Source: Sphingomonas japonica (lineage in GTDB: Bacteria > Pseudomonadota > Alphaproteobacteria > Sphingomonadales > Sphingomonadaceae). Taken from it: 64,000 bases of DNA. The notes below the pieces were generated by a model. The model was not told the DNA's origin, did not search any database, and worked only from the letters and a program-made list of their open reading frames with translations. Made by a program: the position numbers and the translations under genes. Below, piece by piece: positions 23,097-32,195 of the stretch; position 1 is the first letter of the stretch; each line of letters starts with the position of its first letter. The stretch covers positions 1,240,001 through 1,304,000 of the forward strand of contig NZ_VDYR01000001.1 in NCBI RefSeq assembly GCF_006346325.1. Direction: 5' to 3'.

Positions 23097-23909
23097 ATGG
23101 CGACCCAGATTGACCGACGATCGCTGCTCGCGGGCGCTGCTCTAGGTGGCGTGACCCTAGCGGGCGCCACTGCACAGGCTCAGTCCCGGACCGGGCAGGC
23201 AGCCCGCGAGGTCTACGAGCTTCGGACGTACCGCTTGGTCAACGGACCGATGAAGGAGCGATTGGACGCGTATCTTCGAGATGCCTTCATCCCTGCTGCG
23301 CGGCGTGCAGGCTGTGGACCGGTAGGCGCATTCACGGTGACCATCGGTCCTGGAAGCCCGGGCCTATATGTTCTCGTACCCTATCCATCGATTGAGGACT
23401 TTGTTGCCCTGCCTGGCAGGCTGGCCGGCGACAAGCGCTATGCAAAGGCAGCCGAGCCGTTTTCCAACGCCGCGCCGGGACAACCGCCGTACGCCTCACT
23501 GGACGTGAAGCTGATGCGCGCGTTTCCGCGTTTCCCCCGCGTCGAAGTTCCCGGCACATCGGGCAGCAACACGGACCGGATATTCGAACTCCGAACGTAC
23601 TTCAGCCATAGCGATACGGCAGGGGCGACCAAGTTCGGAATGTTCGACACCGGTGGCGAAATCGAAATATTTCGCCGCACGGGTCTGAAGCCGGTATTCT
23701 TCGCCCAAGATCTAACAGGGCCGCGTCTGCCGAGCCTGACCTACCTGCTGACCTTTCCCGATCTCGCGGCACGCGAACGGAGCTGGAGCAGCTTTGGGTC
23801 AGATCCGGCTTGGCGGCGGTTGATCGCCACACCGGGACTTACTGACCCCGAAATCACGACAGGAATAGATAACCAGATCCTAAAACCAACGCCCTATTCG
23901 GAGATATGA
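23097..23909 (+). CDS. NIPSNAP-family protein with Tat-type signal
   Basis: 270 residues. The N-terminus DRRSLLAGAALGGVTLAGAT, ending near AQA, is a Tat-type signal (twin Arg, hydrophobic core), predicting periplasmic export in folded form. Two ferredoxin-like NIPSNAP repeats follow: YELRTYRLVNGPMKERLDAY (about residue 41) and IFELRTYFSHSDTAG (about 162). The family is linked to small-molecule handling but has no agreed enzymatic role. A ribosome site GCGAGGA precedes the ATG. It is convergent with rsgA. Confidence 0.85.
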   Translation: MATQIDRRSLLAGAALGGVTLAGATAQAQSRTGQAAREVYELRTYRLVNGPMKERLDAYLRDAFIPAARRAGCGPVGAFTVTIGPGSPGLYVLVPYPSIEDFVALPGRLAGDKRYAKAAEPFSNAAPGQPPYASLDVKLMRAFPRFPRVEVPGTSGSNTDRIFELRTYFSHSDTAGATKFGMFDTGGEIEIFRRTGLKPVFFAQDLTGPRLPSLTYLLTFPDLAARERSWSSFGSDPAWRRLIATPGLTDPEITTGIDNQILKPTPYSEI

Positions 23910-23924
23910 CTCGAGAGCTGGCGC

Positions 23925-24962
23925 TTACTGATCAGGCAATCGTGATTTCCTGTTGCCCGTCCTCCGCGAGCGGGAACGGGGGCGAGTTTCCACAGCGCCG
24001 CTGTTCTGCGCGTCTTCTTCGGCGAGCTTTCGCCACCGGTCGATCCGAGCAGGATCAAGCGAACCCAGCGCCACCGCAGCGACAATGGCACAACCGGGTT
24101 CTTCGCCATGGCCGCAATTCGTAAACTGGCACTCAAGCGCAACGTCGGTGACGTCGTCAAAAACCTCAGCTACGCCGGACGTCACCGCCGACATCTGAAG
24201 CTCGCGAATGCCGGGTGTATCGATAAGCCAGCCGCCCCGGGAAAGGCGGTGCATCTCACGGACGGTCGTCGTGTGCCGGCCCTTGCCGTCGTCCTCGCGG
24301 ACGGCCTGCGTCGCGATGTCGGCGGATCCCGTCAGCGTGTTGATCAGCGTCGACTTGCCCACCCCTGACGATCCCACCAGCGCGACCGTTTGTCCGGCGG
24401 CGCAGTAGCGCGCCATGAGGGCGGCGCTCGTCGGATCGCGCGCGTTGACGGATTCCACACGTAAGTCGGACTGAAGCGCCCGCGCCGCATCGGCGAAGCG
24501 CCCTGGGACAGGAGTCTGGTCTGCCTTCGTCAGCACGACGACCGGCCGTACACCCACCTCGCGGGCAAGAACGAGATAGCGTTCAAGGCGCGCAACGTTG
24601 AAGTCCCGGTTACAGGAGGTAACTACAAAAAGCGTATCGATGTTTGCTGCAATAAGCTGGACCCGGCGGTCATCCCCTGGAGCTGGCCGCTTGAACAAAC
24701 TCGCGCGATCGAGAATTCGCTTCAGGCCGTGGTTGTCATGATCGATCAACAGCCAGTCGCCGACTGTAGGTCGATCCTCGCCCCCCTCTGCGCCGGGTAG
24801 GGTGGATACGATAGAGTCCTCGAAACCCTCCCCCGCCACCGTAACTCTTCCACGATGCACCGACATTACTCGAACCGGCCGACAGCAAATCTTTTCCTCG
24901 GCGGAGACTTGTTTGCTGAAGAAAGCCCTCCAACCAAACTGCGCCAGAGTGACGTCGGACAT
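23925..24962 (-). CDS. rsgA: Ribosome small subunit-dependent GTPase A
   Basis: RsgA is a circularly permuted GTPase that tests and matures the decoding centre of the 30S subunit. From MSDVTLAQFGWRAFFSKQVS (start at 24962; the longer frame adds Arg-rich sequence) it has an OB-fold, then the permuted motifs: G4 LTKAD, G1 GSSGVGKST, switch region GRHTTT and G3 DTPG. A C-terminal zinc-binding site CQFTNCGHGEEPGC follows. The tail is basic (RPRSRSRRTGNRKSR), consistent with rRNA contact. Length (about 345) is normal. A small conserved ORF lies just upstream on the same strand and probably shares the transcript. Confidence 0.93.
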   Translation of the reverse strand: MSDVTLAQFGWRAFFSKQVSAEEKICCRPVRVMSVHRGRVTVAGEGFEDSIVSTLPGAEGGEDRPTVGDWLLIDHDNHGLKRILDRASLFKRPAPGDDRRVQLIAANIDTLFVVTSCNRDFNVARLERYLVLAREVGVRPVVVLTKADQTPVPGRFADAARALQSDLRVESVNARDPTSAALMARYCAAGQTVALVGSSGVGKSTLINTLTGSADIATQAVREDDGKGRHTTTVREMHRLSRGGWLIDTPGIRELQMSAVTSGVAEVFDDVTDVALECQFTNCGHGEEPGCAIVAAVALGSLDPARIDRWRKLAEEDAQNSGAVETRPRSRSRRTGNRKSRLPDQ

Positions 24963-24984
24963 GTCGACAATCCCGCCGGCCAAC

Positions 24985-25209
24985 TTATGCGCCGACTGCG
25001 CCACCGGTATCCGGCGCTCCCTGCCCGGCCGCCCGCTTCTCCGCCTTCGCTTGCGCTTTCTTCGCGGACTCGCTGGCCTTGGTTTTCTCGCGCTCGCGGC
25101 GCTCAAAATCGTAATTGGTTTTGCGTGGGATGCCGATTACTCCAGATCCGTGGTTCCTAGTCAGGCACAATGCTCGACCGCAGGACACCGGCGGCTTGGC
25201 TACACCCAT
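24985..25209 (-). CDS. Small charged coiled protein upstream of rsgA, start uncertain
   Basis: The part IPRKTNYDFERREREKTKAS, then AKKAQAKAEKRAA, resembles a short, highly charged helical protein that I have seen conserved in sphingomonads (usually MGxxRKTNYDFERRERE). Here the expected ATG just before GIPRK reads as a non-start codon (around 25140), and the nearest in-frame ATG is at 25209, adding about 25 residues of unlikely sequence. The gene ends 22 bases before rsgA. It may start at an unusual codon or be newly inactivated. Confidence 0.5.
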   Translation of the reverse strand: MGVAKPPVSCGRALCLTRNHGSGVIGIPRKTNYDFERREREKTKASESAKKAQAKAEKRAAGQGAPDTGGAVGA

Positions 25210-25537
25210 CTTCCGTCCGCGACTAGTCGGCGTCTACGCGTCGCTAGCGTGCGCCTTTCGGCAGAGGTTCTGGTGAACGTGCCCGCTCGTCGCGCCTCGT
25301 GAAGCAGAATGCCCAAAAGCCCGTATCCCGCGAGTGGTGCGAGATACCGGTAGTTGACTTCAGTTCGTGGCGGCTATTGTTTCTATGGTCGGTTATCGCA
25401 AGATCGCGACAATCGATCGCATCGCGAGGACCGTACTTGCGGCCTTGCGCTCGCATGCCGCCGTTTCGATCACCGTGGCTGTCCGCGAGCTCTACCTCAT
25501 CCAAAGCGCAGCCCGAGCGATCTCTGCTTACAATTAA
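25210..25537. other. Intergenic region
   Basis: About 330 bases between two leftward genes. Several overlapping short open frames exist, but none shows a domain or a sensible ribosome site. Confidence 0.4.
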
Positions 25538-27022
25538 TCAGAGGTACGCTGCCAGGGCCTGCCTTCGCAGCGTGTACGCAATCTCGCGGTTTACGGCAGG
25601 AATGCGGTGGGATGAATAACCGCGGCCGCTGGCAACGCCAAACGTGACCGCGGCGACGCCGAACAGGCGGCTGAAGATGCTTTCGGTCACGTCAGCGCTT
25701 TGAATGCTGCTTAGTGGAAGAATGATCCGGCGCCGACGCCACCACCCCGAACGGATCAGCAAGCGATCCGTGTCGAGCGCATATCGAAAGCGTCGCCAGC
25801 ATAGCCATCGCGTGGTGATCAGCACGGCGACGACGGTTAGCCCGGCGGCGCCGATCCATGGCATGACCAGCGATAGGATAACGAGCGGGATCAGGAGCAA
25901 AGCGGCAGGAGCGGTAAAGCTCCAGGCATAGGCGCGCGAAATCCTCGACGTCGGGACTGACGTATCAAGCGGCCGCCAGTCGAGTTCGCCAAGGATGGAA
26001 GCAATTTCGTATTCACGGGCGAGCGGCGCAACCACATGATCGCCCTTGCTGCCATCATCGCTTGCCAAACTTTGAAGCTTCAGTTCACTCCAGCCAAGGT
26101 TGTCGCGCACGGGCCCTGAGGCGATGATCGCCGCTTGGATACGGCGGATTGGCAAGGTGACATCGGTGAGCGTGAAAAGGCCGCGGCGCCGGCGCAGCCC
26201 AGCGGAGGTGCGGTCGAGGCGGAAGCGAAATTCGCGCGCGACGGTCCGGATTACGCCGGCGGCGAGTCCGATTGCGATCAGCAGCACTGCCCCGGCAAGA
26301 ACCGCGAACAGATGATACGGCAGGATCAAGTCGACGATAGGCGATCCAGCGTCCAACGCTTGGCGCCAGAAACGCCGTGCGAAGAGATCGAAGCCGGCAA
26401 CGTCACCGATCGTCTGCGTGATTCCGAAAAGGGCGGCAATGATCGCCAGCGAGAAATTGAATACTCCGGCCACCAGTACGCGGCGGATGTCCATCGAAAA
26501 CACTATCGGAGAGTTGGAAGCGGCATCGGCCTCGCTCGCGGTGACAACGCCCCCCGCACCGCGAAGTGATCGGACTTGGTCTCGCAGCGTTTCTGCGCGA
26601 GTCAGCGCGATCCCTGCCAGCGCACCGTCATCGTCCTTTCCTCCCGCCGAACCGCCCGTCTCAAACTTGACGCGCGCTAGACCAAGTAGCCGAAGAATCG
26701 GACCCTGGCTGATATCAACGTCCTGGATCCGGTCGAAAGGGATCGAGCGATGGGTCCGCTTAAGGATCCCGCTGTCGATGCGAATTTCATTCACGCCGAC
26801 ACGATATTCGAAGCGCCGCCAGTGCAGGAACACTCCACCCACCATTACAACTGCCATGACAGCAAGTAACAGCGCGGCCGTGCGCCAATTGCCGGTTGCA
26901 GCAGAACAGCCAATCGCCGCGTAGCCGCCAATCATCTGCCGCAGCCAGCTCCCCAGGCCGGTTAAGAGGTAAAGCGGATGGAGCCGTTCAGGTGTACCAA
27001 CGGCTATGTCAGCTGTTCTCAT
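25538..27022 (-). CDS. PH-domain membrane protein, YdbT-like
   Basis: 494 residues with several pairs of membrane helices, each followed by a bacterial PH-like (bPH2) domain. Repeated signatures are WRRFEYRVGVNEIRIDSGIL with RSIPFDRIQDVDISQGPIL near residues 68-110, FRFRLDRTSAGLRRRRGLFT with LPIRRIQAAII in the middle, and WRRFRYALDTDRLLIRSGWW with LPLSSIQSADV near the C-terminus. This is the YdbT layout of three PH domains. Its start overlaps the end of the YdbS-like gene by ATGA, so they are co-translated and probably form one membrane complex of unknown role. Confidence 0.85.
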   Translation of the reverse strand: MRTADIAVGTPERLHPLYLLTGLGSWLRQMIGGYAAIGCSAATGNWRTAALLLAVMAVVMVGGVFLHWRRFEYRVGVNEIRIDSGILKRTHRSIPFDRIQDVDISQGPILRLLGLARVKFETGGSAGGKDDDGALAGIALTRAETLRDQVRSLRGAGGVVTASEADAASNSPIVFSMDIRRVLVAGVFNFSLAIIAALFGITQTIGDVAGFDLFARRFWRQALDAGSPIVDLILPYHLFAVLAGAVLLIAIGLAAGVIRTVAREFRFRLDRTSAGLRRRRGLFTLTDVTLPIRRIQAAIIASGPVRDNLGWSELKLQSLASDDGSKGDHVVAPLAREYEIASILGELDWRPLDTSVPTSRISRAYAWSFTAPAALLLIPLVILSLVMPWIGAAGLTVVAVLITTRWLCWRRFRYALDTDRLLIRSGWWRRRRIILPLSSIQSADVTESIFSRLFGVAAVTFGVASGRGYSSHRIPAVNREIAYTLRRQALAAYL

Positions 27023-27501
27023 GCGAAGTCCGAACGCACATTTTCACGAATGATTTCACGGATTTCAGCGGCACGCTCCGGTGCTAAGCCGTTGACGGTG
27101 ACGGTACTGTTATGAGTGCCCGCGGTATGAACGACGAGGCTGGCGGTACCGAACATTTTGTCCAGCGGCCCCCGCGTAACGTCGAGGTGCTGGACGCGAA
27201 CAAGTGGCACGAGCGTGTCGGTCTGGAACAGCCAACCCTGGACGCTTTGCAGGATTTGGTTGGTCAGCCGGTAGCGCAGGCGGAGATACCGACGTTGCGG
27301 GACGACGAGGACAATGGGCATCGCGATCAAAGGAACAGCGATCGAAAGCACGCCGCGGAAAGGCGTATCGCGCAGCAGGGTTTGATCGATAACGATAGCA
27401 CCGATCGCCACGATGAAGGACGTTAAGGCGACCCGCGCACGAAGGACGTGACGGTAGTTTGGCTCAACGGTGAGTAGCTGTGGTTCGATTTGAGGTGCCA
27501 T
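27019..27501 (-). CDS. PH-domain membrane protein, YdbS-like
   Basis: 160 residues: two membrane helices (about 26-45 and 50-67, SIAVPLIAMPIVLVV) then one bPH2 domain with YRLTNQILQSVQGWLFQTDT, LVPLVRVQHLDVTRGPLDKM and LVVHTAGTHNSTVTVNGL. These are standard YdbS features. It is the first gene of a two-gene operon with the larger YdbT-like protein, overlapping by 4 bases. Confidence 0.85.
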   Translation of the reverse strand: MAPQIEPQLLTVEPNYRHVLRARVALTSFIVAIGAIVIDQTLLRDTPFRGVLSIAVPLIAMPIVLVVPQRRYLRLRYRLTNQILQSVQGWLFQTDTLVPLVRVQHLDVTRGPLDKMFGTASLVVHTAGTHNSTVTVNGLAPERAAEIREIIRENVRSDFA

Positions 27502-27756
27502 GCATTGTCACTACAGCGCCCAACAGCGATGGGAACCCGAATACCCAGCGTCCGCGTAGAGCGCTCGGCTTTCTGCTGCCGTTGGATTATCAGGTCCGTT
27601 CCAAGAGCCGACTGGCGGCGGTTGGACGACCGGAGGTCGGAAGCGGAAGTTCATTTGGTTGGGCGCTGAAGCGATAAGACCCAACGCCGGCCGCTGAAGG
27701 TCGCATTACCCGCTCCCGAAACATGCCGTTTATTCGCCGACACGAAATGCCAGGTA

Positions 27757-28092
27757 TCAGCGCTGCTTCTTCGTGATGGTTGCGGTAAAGTCAGGATCCT
27801 TCTTCGCCACCCAGTCCACAAATTTGCGCACGTTCGGATTATCGAGCAGGCCCGCGACCTCCGTGCCATGCCGCTGCAATTCAGAATTGGTGAAATTGGC
27901 GATCAAGGTTTGCTGGCAGATCGAATGCATCGGCACGACGTCGCGGCCACCGCGGCTCTTGGGCACGGGATGGTGCCAGACAATGGTCTGGCCGGTCGGC
28001 CGGCCACAGAGCCAGCATGGCACCGGCGAGGCGGGGGCGTCGTTCTCCTTCGGAAGGTGATCGTAGGGATCCTGTTTCGAACGTCTGGCCAT
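27757..28092 (-). CDS. HNH endonuclease-like protein
   Basis: 111 residues. CWLCGRPTG (CxxC) is followed by WHHPVPKSRGGRDVVPMHSI, an HNH-type His-His core with a zinc-like cysteine pair. The second CxxC pair seen in many HNH proteins is reduced to SICQQ. A positively charged N-terminus and C-terminal helix (VRKFVDWVAKKDPDF) complete it. Such short stand-alone HNH proteins are common and mostly uncharacterised; nuclease activity is inferred from the motif only. Confidence 0.7.
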   Translation of the reverse strand: MARRSKQDPYDHLPKENDAPASPVPCWLCGRPTGQTIVWHHPVPKSRGGRDVVPMHSICQQTLIANFTNSELQRHGTEVAGLLDNPNVRKFVDWVAKKDPDFTATITKKQR

Positions 28093-28202
28093 AGCTCGAT
28101 CTAACTGCCTTGATTGCCGTCGCCTGTAGCGAAGCGACCCGCTGCATCATATGGAAAGTTGGCAACTGGGTCCCGTCGCCGCGGACCGATCGGGATGGAA
28201 CG

Positions 28203-28562
28203 ATGACGGCTTCGTTGAAAGCGTGGGACGCGAAATTGGTCCGCAGATGGCTGGAGCGCCGCTACGAGGCATCGCGGCTGGATCAGGCGGCGGCGGACAG
28301 GCGCGGCTATGAAGCCCGGGATGATTTCGACAAAGCCGCGGCCGAGGAATGGGCATGCCGCGCCTTGAAGAACGCCGATTGCACGAACGATCAGGCTGCG
28401 CTCGCCGCCCGCCTCAAGGAGTTGATCGGCCAGGACGAATATCCTGCGGCGGGCCTCCATGACGATACTCGGTTCGAACGGCATGTTCGCACTTATTTTC
28501 GGAAGCTAGCCAAAATGACAAAGGCGAATGAAGGCTTCGAGAAGATCTTCCGTCATCAGTGA
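28203..28562 (+). CDS. Hypothetical alpha-helical protein
   Basis: 119 residues from MTASLKAWDAKLVRRWLERR (ATG at 28203; the longer start at 28110 overlaps the divergent HNH gene's upstream region and adds unlikely sequence). It is rich in charged helices (AADRRGYEARDDFDKAAAEE, then ALAARLKELIGQDEYPA) and ends KANEGFEKIFRHQ. No membrane segment or recognised motif. It is probably a small cytoplasmic protein. Confidence 0.55.
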   Translation: MTASLKAWDAKLVRRWLERRYEASRLDQAAADRRGYEARDDFDKAAAEEWACRALKNADCTNDQAALAARLKELIGQDEYPAAGLHDDTRFERHVRTYFRKLAKMTKANEGFEKIFRHQ

Positions 28563-28774
28563 ATGCGGCGCTGCGCCCAATAGCCCCCTGTTTCGGCCAC
28601 TCAAGGCTACTGAGCAGCCCCCCAGCCCGTCACTCTCATTCATTATGATCGGCGACTCGGACGATGGTTGGTCCATTGCCAGCGGAGACGCTCGCTTGTC
28701 AGGGCGAGAGGCGTGGAGACTTGCGAGCGGACGCGCGTTACCCGGCTTCCAATAACAGTAGCGAGTACCCCTAA

Positions 28775-29227
28775 ATGGCCGACACCAGCCACGACATCCG
28801 TACCCTAAACGGCCTCATCGCCACTACGATCGACAGCGTCGACGGCTATCAGGAAGCCGCCAAGGACAGCGAAAACAGCCGCTTCACGCCGATGTTCACC
28901 AGCCGTGCTCACGAGCGCCGTCAGGTGGCAAGCAATCTGCAGGCAGAAGTGACGCGGCTAGGTGGCAGTCCTGAGGACGACGGTACGATCCTAGCCGGGG
29001 CGCACCGTGTATTCGTCAATCTGAAGTCCGCCGTAACTGGCAAGGACGACAAGGCGATCGTCAACGAGGTCGAGCGCGGTGAGGACCACATCAAGGCCAA
29101 GTTCGAAGACGCGATGAAGGACGACGAACTATCGCCGGAAACGAAGTCGGCGATCGGGGCTGCTTGGGGCTCGGTGAAAGCCGGCCACGACGAGATGCGC
29201 GATCTCAAGCACTCGATGGAAAGCTAA
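28775..29227 (+). CDS. PA2169-family four-helix-bundle protein
   Basis: 150 residues matching the DUF2383/PA2169 family: RTLNGLIATTIDSVDGYQEA near the start, then FTPMFTSRAHERRQVASNLQ and DDKAIVNEVERGEDHIKAKF, all helices of a ferritin-like bundle. Glu/His positions (YQEAA, HERR, ERGEDH) resemble the conserved set, though metal binding is not established. It is often a stress-induced protein. A hairpin 12 bases past the stop probably ends its transcript. Confidence 0.88.
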   Translation: MADTSHDIRTLNGLIATTIDSVDGYQEAAKDSENSRFTPMFTSRAHERRQVASNLQAEVTRLGGSPEDDGTILAGAHRVFVNLKSAVTGKDDKAIVNEVERGEDHIKAKFEDAMKDDELSPETKSAIGAAWGSVKAGHDEMRDLKHSMES

Positions 29228-29239
29228 AACGACGGCCGT

Positions 29240-29270
29240 GTGCGCGGGTCTGAAACACCGGCCCGCGCAC
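29240..29270 (+). terminator. Terminator-like hairpin after the PA2169 gene
   Basis: A 9-bp perfect stem (GTGCGCGGG with CCCGCGCAC) and a 13-base loop start 12 bases past the stop codon. There is no U-tract. Confidence 0.5.
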
Positions 29271-29578
29271 GCCGCCCTGAACGACAGGCTTTCAATGACG
29301 TCGACGGTTGCGACGTCATTCCTGGCCGTCGGGTGACCCGACCCCGTTCCAATGATTGCGTCGGCAGCGACCGAACCGCAGACAACCAGATTTGGTTTGT
29401 CGCTATTAAGTGCGGTCGCCCGTTCAGGTCCAGCAAGCAGCGCCTTTCAGGTTTCTCGGCCACGTCGGCTGAGCTTTAACGGTGGTAACATGTTTATCTG
29501 CCTCTCCTCTGCGTACTGTCGGCCAGGCGGCTTCGACGGGTGGGTTTTGGGCAGGTCGAGGGTCCGCTAAGGACGGTC
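29271..29578. other. Intergenic region with repeat-like motif
   Basis: About 300 bases with no gene. AGTGCGGTCGCCCGTTCAGG near 29408-29427 is a weak member of the interspersed repeat family. Confidence 0.35.
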
Positions 29579-29845
29579 ATGGACTTCGACCAACTCCTTA
29601 TCCAATTGTTCGGCACGGCTGAGATTGCCGACCTTGCGCCGGAGCGGCTCTCCGCCGGTATCGACCGCCTACAGGTTCAGTTAGGGCTGGAGCGCGACGG
29701 GGGACGCCGTTTCGCCCTCTGGTGCCTCGCCTACATGCTCGGCGCCGCCCCCGACCTGGATGTCGCCTTTGAGGACGAAGCCGATCGGGATTCGGCGCGA
29801 GACTTCATGGACAGCGTTGATCGCCAAATCGCCGAGGACAGGTGA
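29579..29845 (+). CDS. Hypothetical acidic protein
   Basis: 88 residues from MDFDQLLIQLFGTAEIADLA. It is helical and strongly acidic towards the C-terminus (LDVAFEDEADRDSARDFMD). The segment RRFALWCLAYMLG is the only hydrophobic stretch and is probably buried rather than membrane-spanning. The start at 29579 is preferred over 29540, which adds 13 residues of repeat-like sequence. It is followed at 32 bases by another small gene and may be co-transcribed with it. Confidence 0.6.
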   Translation: MDFDQLLIQLFGTAEIADLAPERLSAGIDRLQVQLGLERDGGRRFALWCLAYMLGAAPDLDVAFEDEADRDSARDFMDSVDRQIAEDR

Positions 29846-29877
29846 GCCGATGACATTAGTACCCGAGTGCACCGCTG

Positions 29878-30135
29878 ATGTCGGATGAATATGCTCATGG
29901 CCGGCGAGATGGCTTGCGGCTCGCTCTAGCGGTATTGGAGGCGGAAGAAGCAAGATGGGCGGCGCTACTAGGCGAGAGCCGATCGTGGCGGACCAACGCG
30001 ATCCGCGAAGTTCGGCACAAGGCGTTTCAGGTTGCGCAGAAGAGAATACAGACAGCCTTGAACCGACTCACGCCGAAAGCCGATGGCGAGATCGATCCAG
30101 AATTCGCCGCTGCCCTTGAAAAGGTGGGGCTATAG
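29878..30135 (+). CDS. Hypothetical small helical protein
   Basis: 85 residues, MSDEYAHGRRDGLRLALAVL onward. Mostly one long amphipathic helical region (EAEEARWAALLGESRSWRTN, then VRHKAFQVAQKRIQTALNRL) and a short acidic tail. No recognised domain. It lies 32 bases after the preceding small gene and is probably in the same transcript. Confidence 0.55.
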   Translation: MSDEYAHGRRDGLRLALAVLEAEEARWAALLGESRSWRTNAIREVRHKAFQVAQKRIQTALNRLTPKADGEIDPEFAAALEKVGL

Positions 30136-30342
30136 CTGCCAACCATTTCGACCCATCTGCAGACGTTCGCAGCCTATTTCCGACTGCCCAACTCCGGTCG
30201 TTCGTTCATGTCGGCGTACAAGCGCTCCTAGTTGGCGAAACTCTCCCCGCCCCATCGCCACGTCTTATACGGCATCAGTTCGCGATCCGGACCGCTGTCA
30301 GCTAATGGACAGCCGAGACATAGCCGGACCGGCGACCAGCAA

Positions 30343-31629
30343 TCAGTCGCCCTTCGGCCCCAAATAGTCGTCGCCGTAAACCGCGCGTCGCAGGTCCCGG
30401 TGGAGCGTGCCATCGAAGGGGATCACCTGTACCAGAAAGACCGCCGTGATCTTGTTTACCGGATCGACCCAGAAGAGCGTCGAGGCCCTCCCGTCCCAGA
30501 AATACTCGCCGAGAGCTCCCCGGTTCTCGCGAGCGTCTCGCGGCTGACCCGTACGGACGAAGAAGTCGATTCCGAATCCTCCGTTGCCCTTGCTGGACAG
30601 CCAAGAGCGCTCCGTCACGAGCGGGTCAAGTTGGTCGGTAGCCATCAGCTTAACCGTCGATGGCTTGAGTATGCTCACACCGTCTAGGCTGCCATTGTTC
30701 AACAGCATGCGTGCAAATTGCATATAGTCGTCCACTGATGAGACGAGCCCGGCACCGCCCATCGTGAGCTTTCGATCAGGGTTGAAGTTCAACCCCCGCT
30801 GTTCCTTCTCGGATGCACGTTGCAACTTTCCGCCAGCACCTTTCTCGTACATGGCGGCGAGCCTGGGGTAGCGATCCTCCGGCTGCGTCCAGGCGGTTTC
30901 CGTCATGCCGAGCGGGACGAAGATCTGCTCACGGACATAACGTTCGAACGGTATTCCCGTGAGCTTCTCGACAAGAAGGGCCTGCACGTCGACGGCCGCG
31001 CTGTAGCTCCACCGCCGGCCTGGGTCGGCAAGCAACGGCACCTTGGCAAGTCGGCGGCCGAACTCGGCCAAGTCATGATCAGGGTTCAATGGCTCGAGCA
31101 TTGCCCACTCCCTTCCGGGATGATCGTCGCCCGCACCATAGCCAAAGCCGGCGGTGTGGCGGAGGATGTCGCGTATGAGGATAGGACGATCCGGCGCCCG
31201 CAAGATCGGCTTGCCCGACGCGTCGAGCCCGGCGAACACTCTGGTCTGGCTGAATTCTGGCAAATAGCGTGCGAGCGGATCGTCCAGGCCAAATCTTCCC
31301 TGCTCCCATAACTTCATCAGAGCGACACCCGTGACCGGCTTGGTCATGGAATAGATCTGGGCCAGGGTATCTCGCCGCATCGGGCGGTTGGCTTCGCGAT
31401 CGGCCTCGCCGGCGATGCCGGAATAGACTTCGCGACCGTCCTTCCAGACCAAGGCCGAAACGCCAACGGCGCGCCCGCTGGAGACCATGGCGGCGAGCGC
31501 CCGGTCGATCCGCGCCTTGTCGATTGGGACCGCAGGGCTCGCTGCTGCGGTGGCCCTCGAAGGGCCCGGCTGCGCAACGGCTGGAACCGTGATAACGAGC
31601 GCCGCGACACTCAGAAGAAATGGCTTCAC
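30343..31629 (-). CDS. Secreted serine hydrolase, class C beta-lactamase family
   Basis: 428 residues with a Sec signal (MKPFLLSVAALVITVPAVA, cleaved near AQP). The penicillin-binding fold is clear: SxxK in YSMTKPVTG (nucleophile Ser), YSAAVD at the YxN position (Tyr kept, third residue Ala), and FWDGRAST near the usual HxG/KTG site, where Gly-Arg replaces KTG. This pattern is that of esterase- or peptidase-like family members (EstB, DD-peptidase types) rather than true AmpC, so antibiotic hydrolysis should not be assumed. The gene stands alone. Confidence 0.82.
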   Translation of the reverse strand: MKPFLLSVAALVITVPAVAQPGPSRATAAASPAVPIDKARIDRALAAMVSSGRAVGVSALVWKDGREVYSGIAGEADREANRPMRRDTLAQIYSMTKPVTGVALMKLWEQGRFGLDDPLARYLPEFSQTRVFAGLDASGKPILRAPDRPILIRDILRHTAGFGYGAGDDHPGREWAMLEPLNPDHDLAEFGRRLAKVPLLADPGRRWSYSAAVDVQALLVEKLTGIPFERYVREQIFVPLGMTETAWTQPEDRYPRLAAMYEKGAGGKLQRASEKEQRGLNFNPDRKLTMGGAGLVSSVDDYMQFARMLLNNGSLDGVSILKPSTVKLMATDQLDPLVTERSWLSSKGNGGFGIDFFVRTGQPRDARENRGALGEYFWDGRASTLFWVDPVNKITAVFLVQVIPFDGTLHRDLRRAVYGDDYLGPKGD

Positions 31630-31879
31630 AAACGATCCTCGACGGAAAGTTCACGAGACTAGCGGTGTCGCGTCCCGCTTGGAAGGTTGCGCGACTGCCT
31701 TATGGTCAGTTGGCGAGACCACGTGGGCTGTAGCGCAAAGGCGTGAGTCCGAACGCTCACGCAGAGTTGGCTGGGCTGACCTAATGCCGGTCACTCGTCT
31801 GCCTCGAGCAGCTTGCCGTGACCGGACATTGGTTCATCTCAAATCGCCGCGCCGCTAGCGGCTCTTCGCGACCCCTGCC

Positions 31880-32077
31880 TATCGTGTCGCACCGAGCAAT
31901 TCCCTGCGGCTGGAGCCCGTTCTCACTCGCCACCCCCACCTGTGCGTCTACGGGATGCACGCGGGCTGGCCATTCGGTGACGTTATGATCGCCATGATGT
32001 TCGCGCATCCGCAACTCAACCTCGACATCGGCACCCTTGACTTCGCCTACCCGCTCGTGCGCAGCAGCCACCATTGA
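31880..32077 (+). pseudogene. Fragment of an amidohydrolase
   Basis: About 60 in-frame codons read SNSLRLEPVLTRHPHLCVYG, then MHAGWPFGDVMIAMMFAHPQ and LNLDIGTLDF, which match the central part of amidohydrolase-2 (TIM-barrel metal-dependent) proteins, including the metal-binding His of the MHAG motif. Both ends are missing and no start codon fits. It lies just upstream of the HWE kinase gene and is a relic. Confidence 0.6.
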
Positions 32078-32195
32078 GGATCGAGACGTCGATGCCGACG
32101 ACGGCAAGGGTCAGCTGCTGCATGATGACGATCTGCAACTAGCCCCTTCTTCGTTGCCGGTTGCGTCCGACAGACGGTTGGGTCATTCCAAAGCC

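Noticed and set aside
30343..31629. Antibiotic-resistance beta-lactamase
   Set aside because: The fold and SxxK are present, but the YxN and KTG positions are altered, fitting esterase-like relatives better than AmpC.
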